Shown here piece by piece: positions 9,841-19,469 of a stretch of 64,000 nt of DNA; positions within the stretch are counted from its first letter, which is position 1, and every line of letters begins with the position of its first letter. Made by a program: the position numbers and the translations under genes. The stretch spans positions 1,736,001 to 1,800,000 of the forward strand of contig NZ_CP017194.1 of NCBI RefSeq assembly GCF_006770265.1, given 5' to 3'. The notes beneath the pieces are model-generated. The model did no database searches, had not been told where the DNA came from, and saw nothing but the letters and a program-made list of their open reading frames with translations. The stretch is from Lactococcus carnosus (GTDB taxonomy: Bacteria; Bacillota; Bacilli; Lactobacillales; Streptococcaceae).

Positions 9841-10789
9841 TTTCAGAGCCTCGTCTATTAGAAACTAAAAGTTGAATATAAAAAATAAAAGTCCTTTTTT
9901 TAGTAAATGCATAAAAATGATTACGGTTAGCATATATAATAGAAGGTATCCCTTTTAATTCAAGTAATTTTTGATATTTTTCTATTACTTGAGGAATATC
10001 AACATTTTGTTCCATTAGTCTTTCTTTTAATTTTACCAACATTTTCTTTTTTTCTGGTAAACCATATGAAATCATTTCCCTTATTCGATTCAATCTGTTA
10101 GATAAAGTGTTTGTATTTTTATTTTTTGTCACATTGTCTTCATGGATTCTATGAATCATAGTTGGCTCTTTTAAATATTCAATTTTTCCAATCGTTGATG
10201 CTAAAATAGCAAGCCAATTATCGTGATTTTCAGCTTCTTTTGGTATATCTACTGCTAGACGAGCAAGTGATAAATTAATGATACTTGTACATCCCATTAC
10301 CCAACTATGGACTAGCAAACGTCCAGCAATGTTATTTTGATCTAGTTTCTTGTAAACAAGCATTTGATCATTGAGATTAGAATCTGAAATATAATAATTA
10401 GTATAAACAAGCAGAGGTATATGTTGATTCGCTTGTTCTAATTTTTTTATCTTATCTAATGAAATCTCTATTTTGTTTGGAAGCCAAACATCATCTTGAT
10501 CTGCAAACATAATGTATTTATGATTGAGATGAGTTTTTATTAATTCTCCAAAATTAAGACATGGCCCTAAATTCCCTAATTTATCATTTATTTGATGTAT
10601 GCGTTGATCGGTAACAGTGAACTTATTAATTTTTTTTTCTGTTTCATCTGTTGATCCGTCATCTCGAATAAAAAGTTCCCAATTCCTAAATGTTTGATTT
10701 ATAATACTTTGAATTTGTTCTTCAATATATTTATCTCCGTTATAAGTTGCCATTAAAATCGCAATCTTATCATCTTTAGCTTCGTTCAT
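9827..10789 (-). CDS. Glycosyltransferase family 2, rhamnosyltransferase-like
   Basis: 320 residues: IAILMATYNGDKYIEEQIQSI at the start, RDDGSTDET for nucleotide binding and MFADQDDVWLP, the D-Q-D-D-V-W form of the metal motif common in putative rhamnosyltransferases. The C-terminal 80 residues are basic and mixed hydrophobic. A strong Shine-Dalgarno sequence (AAAGGAGG) sits before the ATG. It lies directly after wzy (nine bases) and overlaps the following transferase gene by 14 bases. Rhamnose as donor is a guess from the motif. Confidence 0.86.
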   Translation of the reverse strand: MNEAKDDKIAILMATYNGDKYIEEQIQSIINQTFRNWELFIRDDGSTDETEKKINKFTVTDQRIHQINDKLGNLGPCLNFGELIKTHLNHKYIMFADQDDVWLPNKIEISLDKIKKLEQANQHIPLLVYTNYYISDSNLNDQMLVYKKLDQNNIAGRLLVHSWVMGCTSIINLSLARLAVDIPKEAENHDNWLAILASTIGKIEYLKEPTMIHRIHEDNVTKNKNTNTLSNRLNRIREMISYGLPEKKKMLVKLKERLMEQNVDIPQVIEKYQKLLELKGIPSIIYANRNHFYAFTKKRTFIFYIQLLVSNRRGSENAKR

Positions 10790-10798
10790 GATCCTCCT

Positions 10799-12001
10799 TT
10801 ATTTAGTGATATTTAAAATATCTGATGTATATGGAAAAACTTCGTTCTGGCCTGAATAAGCAGTATATCCAATAACTGAAATCCCTAAAATAATAACTAA
10901 TAATATTGATTGTACTTTTTTGGTTTTTGTCATCTGATCTATTAAAAGTGGGATTGCTAAAATAACAATAAATCTAGCATAATCTCCTAACCTTGGAATC
11001 GAGATTTGGCTGACATATAATGTGTTCAATGCCATACCACTTAAAATGATGATATTAAACCAAATAAGTATATTGGTTTTTTTAAAATCAAATGATTTTT
11101 TTGTTGGAAGAAAAAAATACAAAAGAGTGAAAGTTAATCCAGGTATTAGAAAAACGATGATTCTTTGAAAAGGGAAGCCCCCTGTATCATCAAACGATCC
11201 AAGGTGATTAGCTAAAAAAGGTAAAACTGATAACGAAATTTTGATTATATGCAAGCTTATTTTACCAAACATGGCAAATAATAAAATTAAAGTTATCCCT
11301 AAAAAAAATGGATATTTATGCGGAATTTTACGATTACTCTTCATATTGATCAATAAAAAAATAAAAACAAATAATACTCCCATAAGGCTTGTAACATGTA
11401 TAGAAAAAGCTAAATATTGAAAAAATGTATATTTTATATACTTACCTTTAATGAACAATATTAGAGCATAAAGTAAAATTGAAGCTGCCATAAACTGTCT
11501 CATTTCGTTTAAACCTGTAAGAAATAATACACTGGAATAAATAAACATTGATAATGGAACAGATATGTTATATATTTTTTTAAATTCTTTAATACTCAGC
11601 ATTACAAAATATAAAGTAATAAATTGAATCATGAACATTAACAAATGAGGAGTATTTGTAAACTTTGAAAAGAAAAATGTTAGTAAATTGTAACCAAATT
11701 CAGTAGGTCTTACTGCCCCCGTTACGCCAACAAACCAACCAAAACCACCTTTTAGTCCATAAATCGAATCATTGAATGAAAAAAAACTATTGAATTGTTG
11801 GGCAAATTGAAAATTGGGTAGAACATATGATGTGACATCTGTCCCTACCGAATAATCTCTAACCCCTGCAATAATGCTCAAGGGCAAAATTGTGAGTATG
11901 AATATAAAATAACTGAATATTTTATTAGTTTTTCTAAAATAGGTTTCATATACGTATGCAAAAAGCGTAGTGAAAATTATTCCTAAAATATAAACTATCA
12001 A
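10799..12001 (-). CDS. wzy: EPS repeat-unit polymerase (Wzy, EpsG-family)
   Basis: 400 residues, strongly hydrophobic with about 10 membrane segments and a periplasmic-type loop after the second (RDYSVGTDVTSYVLPNFQF), as in EpsG-family polymerases. FLTGLNEMRQFMAAS in the middle is also typical. It joins repeat units on the outer membrane face. The frame opens with TTG (11999-12001) preceded by GGGAG at seven bases, so TTG is the likely start. The assignment comes from topology, the loop motif and the operon position. Confidence 0.85.
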   Translation of the reverse strand: MIVYILGIIFTTLFAYVYETYFRKTNKIFSYFIFILTILPLSIIAGVRDYSVGTDVTSYVLPNFQFAQQFNSFFSFNDSIYGLKGGFGWFVGVTGAVRPTEFGYNLLTFFFSKFTNTPHLLMFMIQFITLYFVMLSIKEFKKIYNISVPLSMFIYSSVLFLTGLNEMRQFMAASILLYALILFIKGKYIKYTFFQYLAFSIHVTSLMGVLFVFIFLLINMKSNRKIPHKYPFFLGITLILLFAMFGKISLHIIKISLSVLPFLANHLGSFDDTGGFPFQRIIVFLIPGLTFTLLYFFLPTKKSFDFKKTNILIWFNIIILSGMALNTLYVSQISIPRLGDYARFIVILAIPLLIDQMTKTKKVQSILLVIILGISVIGYTAYSGQNEVFPYTSDILNITK

Positions 12002-12052
12002 TTTATTCTCCCATATTTTTATTGAATAATAAAATCAAGTATTAAAAAAAAA

Positions 12053-12949
12053 TTATTTGACTTGATTTCTTACTAATATATTTTTTTTAATAACTGGAAT
12101 ATACTTATCCATTATTGGATCAATAATATCATTTCTATCTTGATTTATAAAAGTTTTTTCATCTCTATAATTTGGATTTTGATGCGTCGCAACTCCTGAT
12201 TTTCTTTTATTCATAAATTCTTCAAAGCTTCTAGTAAAATAATGATTAATAACAATATTTTCAAAGCATGATTCTCGTTCCAAAAATGGAACTATATTCT
12301 TTTTATGACTAGTATTTACACTTTTTAAATTACCAAAATATTTATGAATATGAATACTCGCTTGAAGAACAGTTCGCGGATTACATATAGTTTTTACATT
12401 CCTATTTACTCTGAAGCTTGGTTCTGAATGAGCCTTGAATCTTTCAATAACTAATCCATCTCGTTCTTTTGCTTCTCCGTTACTACCATACAACATCCAA
12501 TTTACTTCAATCCCAGGTGAATCTTCAAATTTCTTCAATATTTTTGGAATATTATCTTCACTTAAAGGAACAATAAATTCATCTGTATCAATTAAAGCAA
12601 TCCATTTTGATTCTTTTTCTGCTCGCTTAATTGCATCATTACACATATATATTTGTATATGTTTTCCCGGAAAATAAATGTATTCAACAATTTTTTGATC
12701 AACGTAAGGTTTCAAGACTTTTTTCAAATCATCATTTGATTCATTATCGTAAATATAAAATTTATCAACTCCGACTAATAAATGATATTCGATCCACTCT
12801 TGGATATATTTCGCTTCATTTTTAATCAATAAAGCAACACTGAAATAATTTTTAAAATTATTGTTTTCTTTTTTAAACTTCCAATTTATATATCTTTTTA
12901 TATTAAAAAAGCGAATTGCTTTCAAATTTTCTTTTAGATTCTTATTCAA
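12053..12949 (-). CDS. Glycosyltransferase, GT92/GT2-like (DUF23-type)
   Basis: 298 residues with VALLIKNEAKYIQEWIEYH (about 38-56), FYIYDNESNDD and ALIDTDEFIVPL (about 115-128), the pattern of the GT92 or Glyco_tranf_2_4 group, which uses a D-x-D metal site. It probably adds one sugar to the EPS unit in the cytoplasm. The start is TTG at 12947-12949 with AAGGAG nine bases upstream; no better ATG exists. The sequence is AT-rich, like the rest of the block. Donor sugar unknown. Confidence 0.83.
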   Translation of the reverse strand: MNKNLKENLKAIRFFNIKRYINWKFKKENNNFKNYFSVALLIKNEAKYIQEWIEYHLLVGVDKFYIYDNESNDDLKKVLKPYVDQKIVEYIYFPGKHIQIYMCNDAIKRAEKESKWIALIDTDEFIVPLSEDNIPKILKKFEDSPGIEVNWMLYGSNGEAKERDGLVIERFKAHSEPSFRVNRNVKTICNPRTVLQASIHIHKYFGNLKSVNTSHKKNIVPFLERESCFENIVINHYFTRSFEEFMNKRKSGVATHQNPNYRDEKTFINQDRNDIIDPIMDKYIPVIKKNILVRNQVK

Positions 12950-13016
12950 TTAAACTGACTCCTTCTTTATATAATATATTATACAACTTAATTATATTTA
13001 AAGTAGTACGGTATAT

Positions 13017-14342
13017 TTACTTGTAAATATTTACAACTTGCGTAGTGTGTTCCGAAAATGTTGGGATAGTTAATGTCAGTTCTTCTTGATATGAATGACG
13101 AATTATATTTTTTAAAAAAATATTCAAATCCGAGCTAGAAAAAATGAAATTTTCAGTGATTAAATCTTTCATTCCAATATTTTTATTAACAAAAACAGGA
13201 CAGTTATTATCCAAGGCCTCTAACCCTAAAAATCCGAAAGTTTCTTTCCATCTGCTTGGAATTATTAGTAACTGTGTATCTTCAAACACTTTCTTTTTTT
13301 CCTGAGATGAAAATCTTTTTTTATTTATAACATTAGATGGTAAGGGAACATCAATATTTTCACCATAAATTTCAAAAGTAATATCTTTATCTTTTAGCGC
13401 TTCTGCTAGACTGATAAAATCAGTAAATCCTTTAAATTCAGCATATTGACCAATATAAGTTATTTTTTTTACTTTAGACATATCTAGCTTGATATGTTTT
13501 GTCCCACCCAAAATAGTTGAATTTGAAATGGACAATACTTTATAAGATGAGATTGGATTTACTAAATTTCTCTCGAAAACTGTTTTTGAAATACTACTAT
13601 TAAAGTGAAACAATGTGATTAATTTAAATATGCTTTGATAATAATCTATTAATTCATCAAACGATTTACTATCATCTTGAGAAAATGCTTCATTCTCCAT
13701 ATTTTTATAATGTTTTTCTTTTTGAAAAGAACTTTTTTTAAATTTTTTGATTAAATCTCGGATATTTGAATAAAATGGTAACTGTAGTAATTTTAATTTT
13801 TTTGTTTCAATTGCACCCTGGCTAACATTTAACCAGAAATTTAAATCATTTTCTTCGTCCCAAGATTTACCATTAAAATAAAATGTTGGATTCGGTGATA
13901 GTCCAAAATAATCATGCGAAGTATAGACTATCTTTATTTTTTTATCAGTAGCAACTTCAAAAAATTCTTTATGGATCCCCATTAACGAGTGAACATGAAT
14001 TGCATCAGGCTTAAAATCATCTAGTAAATCATTGTAAATTGCATGATCAACCTTTGCTTGAAATTTTGATGGATCTTTAATACCTCCGAATACTGCTAAA
14101 GGTAAAGAATTTATTATTTCAAATGAAGTCACACCATTAATTCTCATTTTACTTTTTTTTATTTTTGTTAAAGAATTAAAAATATTAACCCTTCCTGGAA
14201 ATAAATACGCAACATCAAGATTTTGCTTTACTTGCTCTACCATCAAATCTGTAACATACTGTACTAATCCCCAGTTCTCTCTGGTGGATATCCTAAACCA
14301 TAATGTAAGATCCGCATCGTCATCTATTAAACACTTTCTCAT
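13017..14342 (-). CDS. Glycosyltransferase family 4 (GT-B fold)
   Basis: About 441 residues from the ATG at 14342. Seen: an N-terminal Rossmann-like half with DAIHVHSLMGIHKEF, then the GT4 C-terminal half with ITYIGQYAEFKGFTDFISLAEAL and LLIIPSRWKETFGFLGLEAL, whose E-x7-E type element binds the nucleotide sugar. The frame is open further upstream, but that part overlaps the previous gene; the ATG at 14342 gives a 23-base overlap and is the best start although its Shine-Dalgarno sequence is poor. It acts in EPS unit assembly; donor unknown. Confidence 0.82.
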   Translation of the reverse strand: MRKCLIDDDADLTLWFRISTRENWGLVQYVTDLMVEQVKQNLDVAYLFPGRVNIFNSLTKIKKSKMRINGVTSFEIINSLPLAVFGGIKDPSKFQAKVDHAIYNDLLDDFKPDAIHVHSLMGIHKEFFEVATDKKIKIVYTSHDYFGLSPNPTFYFNGKSWDEENDLNFWLNVSQGAIETKKLKLLQLPFYSNIRDLIKKFKKSSFQKEKHYKNMENEAFSQDDSKSFDELIDYYQSIFKLITLFHFNSSISKTVFERNLVNPISSYKVLSISNSTILGGTKHIKLDMSKVKKITYIGQYAEFKGFTDFISLAEALKDKDITFEIYGENIDVPLPSNVINKKRFSSQEKKKVFEDTQLLIIPSRWKETFGFLGLEALDNNCPVFVNKNIGMKDLITENFIFSSSDLNIFLKNIIRHSYQEELTLTIPTFSEHTTQVVNIYK

Positions 14343-15489
14343 ATTCGTCAACAATATAATCCCATGAAAAATACTGTTGGATTCTTTCCTTTGCTTTCCT
14401 TTCCATGTGTGAATAATTAGTTTCTTCAACATGCTTAATTAATTGTGCAAGATTGTGCTGTTCTTTATTCCAATAAAGCGCAACATCTTCTCCCACCTCT
14501 TTATTAAATCCAACATCAAGTAATAGATTTAATTTAGATGATGCTAACGATTCAATTAAGCTAGGATTTGTTCCACCGACTTCATGACCGTGGAAGTAAG
14601 CAAAGGCATTTTCCCTAATTTTTTTAATTAATTCTTTGTCATAAACTGTTCCTACAAATTTGATTCTTTTATCTCTATCAAATCTAGTCGCTAATTTTAA
14701 CTGGTCATAAAACTTATTTTGCTCAACATTTGTGATTAGGACAAAATCTTTATCCGTATCCGATTTCATAAACTCTCGAATCATAGTTTCATAATTATTT
14801 TCAGGGACAAATCGACCAACTACTAAATAATAAGCATTAGATGCTAGATCTTTTTCTTGATACCATTTTAAAAGCTTCTCATCATCATTAGTTAACAAAC
14901 TAGTTGTCAAATCAGCACCATATGCGATATAAGTCGTTTTGGGTACATATTTTCTATAAGATTCTTGAATATATTTTTCGATATGCTTACTATCACAAAT
15001 TAACAAATCAGCATGTTTAACCATAAGCTGCTCTGAAATTTTCCAATATTTTTTTACAGGTCCACTCCACTTTGCACGTAACCATTCATGTCCATCAGGA
15101 TTAACCATCAATGTAATGCCCAATTGCGTAAGTTGTTTCTTATAGTGCCCAATAAAAGGGCCAATACGGCAAGCTAAAATATAAACAATTGCGTTTTTGT
15201 AGCTATTTTTCTTAATTTCTTTAATTGCGTATTTTAGAGCTGCTAAATCATAATAAATCGCATTGGCCGGTCCGATATTCTTCTTCGAAATATTGAAACA
15301 ATCAGCACCGTTGTGATAAAAATTGGCTTGTTCACCATCTGATAAACAAGCCACATGATATTTGATATTTTCATTATTTTGGTGTGCTGTTAATTCCTCT
15401 ACAAAAGTTTCAAAACCACCATACTTTGCTGGGATTCCCTTTGAACCAATAATATAAATATGCTTTTCTTTCATTTCTTTAATACGCAT
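14320..15489 (-). CDS. WchF/Cps2T-like rhamnosyltransferase (DUF1972 + GT4)
   Basis: 389 residues. The N-terminus HIYIIGSKGIPAKYGGFETF is the DUF1972 signature shared with pneumococcal WchF (Cps2T), which adds rhamnose beta1-4 to the first glucose of the lipid-linked unit. The C-terminal half has the GT4 motif YYLVVGRFVPENNYE and FHGHEVGGTNPSLIESLASS. Position directly after the priming transferase fits the second sugar step. The ATG at 15489 has AGGA four bases upstream and overlaps the end of epsD by 11 bases. Rhamnose transfer is inferred from the family. Confidence 0.87.
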   Translation of the reverse strand: MRIKEMKEKHIYIIGSKGIPAKYGGFETFVEELTAHQNNENIKYHVACLSDGEQANFYHNGADCFNISKKNIGPANAIYYDLAALKYAIKEIKKNSYKNAIVYILACRIGPFIGHYKKQLTQLGITLMVNPDGHEWLRAKWSGPVKKYWKISEQLMVKHADLLICDSKHIEKYIQESYRKYVPKTTYIAYGADLTTSLLTNDDEKLLKWYQEKDLASNAYYLVVGRFVPENNYETMIREFMKSDTDKDFVLITNVEQNKFYDQLKLATRFDRDKRIKFVGTVYDKELIKKIRENAFAYFHGHEVGGTNPSLIESLASSKLNLLLDVGFNKEVGEDVALYWNKEQHNLAQLIKHVEETNYSHMERKAKERIQQYFSWDYIVDEYEKVFNR

Positions 15490-16164
15490 CCGATCCTTTA
15501 ATCATTTGTCCAACTGTAAGTGCAAGCAACTTGATATCGTTCCTAGTACTATGGTATTGGAGATAGTAGAGTTCGAGATCTGCTCTCTCAGGAAAAAGCA
15601 CCTTACTTCTCCCATGTGTTGTCCAATACCCTGTTATGCCCGGTCGACAGATGAGCAGAACGGCCAAGCGCTCGCCATATTCTTTTGCTTCAAATAGCAG
15701 GATTGGTCTTGGCCCAACTAGTGCCATATCTCCCTTTAGGACATTAATAAATTGTGGTAACTCGTCTATTGAGTATCGTCTGATAAACGCACCTATCCTA
15801 GTCACTCGGGATCATTTGCTAATTTATTGCCACTAGCATGGTACTTGGCTTTGATCTCTGGATGAGAGTCTAGATAGCCCTCTGCATCAACAATCATCGT
15901 TCTAAATTTCAAGATATAAAAGATTCGGCCATTTCTACCATATCTCTTTTGTCTATAAAACATAGGCCCTCTATCTTTTTGAGGACACAGATGATAGGGG
16001 ATAAACAGAAGGATCACCCCTATAAAAAGCAAGCATGTGCCGACTAGTCCGCCAAGGATATCTAGACTTCTTTTTATGACTTTTTCAAGAAGTGAAAATT
16101 TCTTAAAAGGGACTTCTTCCTGTTTTTCTACTAAATTGATGTAACTTCCGTTAATATTCTCCAT
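15479..16164 (-). pseudogene. epsD: Priming glycosyl-phosphate transferase EpsD, split by a frameshift
   Basis: Two adjoining frames, 15802-16164 (120 codons) and 15479-15805 (108 codons), together make one bacterial sugar transferase of about 229 residues, the size of lactococcal EpsD. The first part has a membrane segment (about 35-55) and the FYILKFRTMIVDAEG active-site region; it ends at NKLANDP-E-stop. The second resumes with TRIGAFIRRYSIDELPQF and ALVGPRP. Restoring one C in the CCC at about 15809-15811 gives NDPRVTRIG in one frame. The enzyme puts the first sugar phosphate on undecaprenyl phosphate, so loss would stop EPS synthesis. The second part could start at a GTG that overlaps the stop (GTGA). 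Confidence 0.88.
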
Positions 16165-16189
16165 TTCTCTCCCTTTTTTTCATAAAACC

Positions 16190-16954
16190 CTAAAATAATC
16201 CGAAAAAATTCTTTGTTTTAATACGTGTTGGATTATCTAAATAAATCATTTCATTTGAAATAACTGATGCCGCATTATCTTTAAAGTACTGTGCTGTTGA
16301 AAGGCCATATTTCTCTTCAATAATATTAAAAGCCTCTCTCATCTTAAATGCACGAGACGTCACGTTATGCGCATCAGATGCAACAAATTGTGTTAACTGG
16401 TGCTCGATAATCTGAAAGGTTAGTTTTTGTATTTTTTTGCCAAAATGCCCAGTTACACTTGATGCCGTAATTTGACTCAATACACCTTGTTCGATAAACT
16501 CAAACAGTAAATTAGGATTTTCTATAATCCCACTATTGCGTTCAGGATGGACCAAAATAGGTTGAATCCCTTGCAGTTTCATAGTGTAGAAAAGTTCCCC
16601 AGCATATCTAGGCACATGATTAGTCGGAAACTCCACCAACATATAAGGTGACGTTCCCGCACTTGTCAATAATTTTCCATCCGAAAAATCTTGCAATAGA
16701 TCACCATAGATTCGGACTTCTTGACCTGGTAAAACTTGGATAGGCAACTGATTCACATCGATGATTGTTTGCACTTCCTTGACTTTAGCTAAAATCAAGG
16801 GAGCTTCATTATGATATTTCGGGTTGTGGTGAGGTGTCGCAGTAATCACTGTGATACCTTCGTCAATTGCTGACTTAAGCATTGTCAAAGTATCTTCAGC
16901 TGTCTTAGCCCCATCATCTATACCTGGTAAAATATGGCAATGAATATCAATCAT
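16190..16954 (-). CDS. epsC: Protein-tyrosine phosphatase, PHP family (EpsC/Wzh)
   Basis: 254 residues from the ATG at 16954, which follows GGGGAG by six bases; an earlier in-frame ATG overlaps this Shine-Dalgarno sequence and is unlikely. The start MIDIHCHILPGIDDGAK carries the H-x-H metal site of the PHP fold, and ATPHHNPKY, LVHPERN and VASDAH supply further metal ligands. The enzyme dephosphorylates the tyrosine kinase EpsB and so tunes polymer length and output. It sits between the kinase and priming transferase genes, the standard order. Confidence 0.94.
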   Translation of the reverse strand: MIDIHCHILPGIDDGAKTAEDTLTMLKSAIDEGITVITATPHHNPKYHNEAPLILAKVKEVQTIIDVNQLPIQVLPGQEVRIYGDLLQDFSDGKLLTSAGTSPYMLVEFPTNHVPRYAGELFYTMKLQGIQPILVHPERNSGIIENPNLLFEFIEQGVLSQITASSVTGHFGKKIQKLTFQIIEHQLTQFVASDAHNVTSRAFKMREAFNIIEEKYGLSTAQYFKDNAASVISNEMIYLDNPTRIKTKNFFGLF

Positions 16955-17009
16955 CTTTCTCCCCCGCATATCTACTATGTGAATTCAATTTACGACTATT
17001 CAAGCTTGA

Positions 17010-17705
17010 TTAGTCTACACCATAGTAATAGTAAGACGCTGAATCTTTTGGTTCGGTTCCATGTAAGACAACGCCTAAAATGTTTGCATTGACTTGATCA
17101 AGCAATTTTTTAGTTTTTAACAAGCCATCTTTTCTTGTTTGATTGGCATGAACAACAATGACAACGCCACCTAAATAGCTAGTTAATATTTGTGCATCCG
17201 TAACCGCAGAAAGAGGCGGGGTATCCACTAAAACAACATCAAAATGCCCTGTCAGCGCATCAAGTAATTGCTTCATTGCGTTGGATCCGAGCAACTCTGA
17301 CGGATTAGGCGGAATAGGTCCTGAGGTCATAACTGTCAGGTTCTCAGAAATCCTTGTCCTTTGTAAAACATCTTGAATTGACGACTGATTCATCAAAATA
17401 TTTGTGAGGCCTACTCTATTTTGAACTTTAAATGTTTTATCAACAGTCGGCTTACGAAGATCGCCATCGATGACCAGTACTTTTTTACCTTGCTGTGCAA
17501 AAGCAACCGATAAATTAGCAACCGTTGTTGATTTACCCGCAGACGCCTCTGATGAGGTGACTAGAAAGCTCTTAATCCCTTGATCTGCCATTTTAAACTC
17601 AACTGTGGTACGAATTGTGCGGTACTGTTCAGAAATAGGTGACTGTGGGTTGACACTCGTAATGATAGCTCTATTGTTATCTACATCTTTTTGTATTTTA
17701 GACAT
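17010..17705 (-). CDS. epsB: Tyrosine-protein kinase (EpsB/Wze, BY-kinase)
   Basis: 231 residues. Walker A is SSEASAGKSTTV (about 50-61), Walker A' VLVIDGDLRKP (about 75-85) and Walker B VVLVDTPPLS. The C-terminus has only a short Tyr cluster (SYYYYG) for autophosphorylation. It is the cytoplasmic kinase that works with the membrane adaptor EpsA, forming a cycle of phosphorylation that drives polymerisation and length control. It starts nine bases after epsA ends. Confidence 0.94.
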   Translation of the reverse strand: MSKIQKDVDNNRAIITSVNPQSPISEQYRTIRTTVEFKMADQGIKSFLVTSSEASAGKSTTVANLSVAFAQQGKKVLVIDGDLRKPTVDKTFKVQNRVGLTNILMNQSSIQDVLQRTRISENLTVMTSGPIPPNPSELLGSNAMKQLLDALTGHFDVVLVDTPPLSAVTDAQILTSYLGGVVIVVHANQTRKDGLLKTKKLLDQVNANILGVVLHGTEPKDSASYYYYGVD

Positions 17706-17714
17706 GCTAAACTC

Positions 17715-18491
17715 CTACCTACTTCTTCTTTTTACTGGCCGTTGTGCGTCATGCTCACTACGTGAACTTGATGCCACTTCCTTTTTTTCAAACCTGTTGA
17801 CAACATTTACAAAATCACTTTTTTGAGCATATGTTGTCACGCCAAGTACTGATAAGCCAAGAGATTCAATATCCGCTTCACTATTAATCTTGTTATCAAA
17901 GACTTCCTTAAGGAAAGCGAAACCAATACCTAAAATTAACCCGACAACAACAGATACAGCTAAATAAAGTTTTGGTTTAGGGCTTACAGGGCTGGTCTGC
18001 GCTTTGGCTTTAGATAAAACATTAACATTGGTAACATTTAACAGCGTTGCTGCATCATTACTAAATACTTTTGCTGTTTCATCTGCAATTTTTTTCGCGA
18101 TATATGGATCACCATACTTAACAGTTAGCATAATAACCTGTGAGTTTGTTTGGTTTGATGCTGAAACTTGCTTTTGAAAAGCATCGCTAGGCAAGTTTAA
18201 ATTACTTTTTACTTTATCCAGGATGACTGGGCTTACAATCACTTGATTGATCGTGTTTGCCATTTGGATGTTCCCATTAACTTGTCCAGCATATGCAGCT
18301 GAATTCTCAGAACTTGGTAATTTAACAACTAATTGAGTTGAGGCTGTGTATACCGGTGTAGCTATAAAAAATGTATAAATACCACCTATTACCGTTACGA
18401 CTAGCGTACTTAATAGGATTAAACCTAATCGTTGTCGAATCAGTTTAATGATACTTCTTAAATCAATCGTTTGTTCGTGTGTCTCCTGCAT
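17715..18491 (-). CDS. epsA: Chain-length determinant / kinase activator (EpsA/Wzd, Wzz domain)
   Basis: 258 residues with a Wzz domain: cytoplasmic start, first membrane segment at about 22-42 (LGLILLSTLVVTVIGGIYTF), an outside domain, a Pro-rich PVSPKPKLYL next to the second membrane segment (about 178-197), and a basic C-terminal tail. It controls polymer length and activates the kinase encoded next. GGAG lies five bases before the ATG. It is the first gene of the operon; the epsR and orfX genes found upstream in classical lactococcal eps loci are not here. Confidence 0.93.
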   Translation of the reverse strand: MQETHEQTIDLRSIIKLIRQRLGLILLSTLVVTVIGGIYTFFIATPVYTASTQLVVKLPSSENSAAYAGQVNGNIQMANTINQVIVSPVILDKVKSNLNLPSDAFQKQVSASNQTNSQVIMLTVKYGDPYIAKKIADETAKVFSNDAATLLNVTNVNVLSKAKAQTSPVSPKPKLYLAVSVVVGLILGIGFAFLKEVFDNKINSEADIESLGLSVLGVTTYAQKSDFVNVVNRFEKKEVASSSRSEHDAQRPVKRRSR

Positions 18492-18904
18492 GTCATCTCC
18501 AATATTTCATACTTAATATGTTTTAAACTTACTTAGCTATAAAATCATTTAATTTCCTATGGCATCATTACCTTATCAATTTCCAAAGCAGCTGCTAAAT
18601 TAATTACCACAGTTACTTTATTGATTGCAATTCAAAATAGTCTATACGCTTCGAAAAATAGCCAATCGACTAGAACAAAAAGCTAGATGTTATACGTTTA
18701 ATAATTCCAGTAAATCAAGATTGACTTAGGTCTTAAATTTAAAAAGAATGCGCAACTTCATCACAAATAGCTTCATTAGGTTGATTTTTAGGTTCATTTT
18801 TGAATATATAACTAACATAAAAAACTTATTATTAAAATTTACATTATACTATCATTAAAAATATATAGTAAGCCAATTATAGCTTATTTCTAGCTCATTT
18901 TCAA
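18492..18904 (-). promoter_or_regulatory. eps operon promoter and long leader
   Basis: On the minus strand TTGAAA (18899-18904) and TATAAT (18876-18881) are 17 bases apart, so transcription should begin near 18869. This leaves about 380 bases of untranslated leader before epsA. The leader is AT-rich; a 23-codon frame starting MNLKINLMK can be read at about 18800 but has no ribosome site. No strong terminator hairpin stands out. The rest of the gene-free stretch up to 19023 shows nothing I can name. Confidence 0.65.
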
Positions 18905-19023
18905 GATAGTATTAAGATTTAATTAAAATACACTAATAATATATATACGAACTTATTGACTCTGTGCCTAATCATTCTATTGACTCCTGATAACTATGTC
19001 CCACATTTTAGTAAAAACTGACT

Positions 19024-19061
19024 AAAAAAAAGCGCAGGAAATAAATTCCTACGCTTTTTTT
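19024..19061 (-). terminator. Terminator after rpmF-rpmG
   Basis: Stem AGCG-c-AGGAA against TTCCT-a-CGCT, flanked by A8 on one side and T7 on the other, so it can work on both strands. It sits 15 bases after the rpmG stop. Confidence 0.85.
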
Positions 19062-19076
19062 AATATAGCCGTATGC

Positions 19077-19226
19077 TTATTTAACTTCTTTAAAAGTTAC
19101 GTGTTTACGTAATTTTGGAGAGTATTTTCTAAGTTCAAGACGGTCAGGTGTGTTACGTTTGCTTTTTTGAGTCAGGTACAAACGTTCGCCAGATTCTTTG
19201 TGTTCAAGAGTAATATTTACGCGCAT
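19077..19226 (-). CDS. rpmG: 50S ribosomal protein L33, Cys-free form
   Basis: 49 residues, [17 protein letters not shown]... ending [18 protein letters not shown], a clear L33. The zinc-binding Cys pairs of C+ L33 proteins are absent; this is the zinc-independent type. It follows rpmF by 18 bases and shares its promoter and the terminator at 19024. It belongs to the large ribosomal subunit near the E site. Confidence 0.95.
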   Translation of the reverse strand: MRVNITLEHKESGERLYLTQKSKRNTPDRLELRKYSPKLRKHVTFKEVK

Positions 19227-19244
19227 CTTAGTTTGTCCTTTCTA

Positions 19245-19412
19245 TTATTTTGTAACTTTTTTGCCTTTGTAATATCCTTTAAGGGATACACGGTGGCCGC
19301 GGCTGTAATCGCCAGTCGTTTCATCAAATATAACTGTTGGTGCTGTCATTTTATAATGCGTACGACGCTTGTTTTTCTTAGATTTCGAGGTGTGACGTGC
19401 TGGAACTGCCAT
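19245..19412 (-). CDS. rpmF: 50S ribosomal protein L32
   Basis: 55 residues beginning [19 protein letters not shown] and ending [16 protein letters not shown], a typical L32. Like many lactococcal L32 proteins it lacks the CxxC zinc site. AAAGGAG precedes the ATG. A good promoter lies at 19470-19498. It is a structural protein of the large subunit. Confidence 0.95.
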   Translation of the reverse strand: MAVPARHTSKSKKNKRRTHYKMTAPTVIFDETTGDYSRGHRVSLKGYYKGKKVTK

Positions 19413-19469
19413 TTCTTAAATCTCCTTTTATTTTTTAAATTTGTTGCCTTGATTTCTCAATACTTATCT

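Noticed and set aside
18700-18810. 23-codon leader peptide (MNLKINLMK...) in the eps leader
   Set aside because: No Shine-Dalgarno sequence and no conservation evidence; AT-rich chance frame is more likely.
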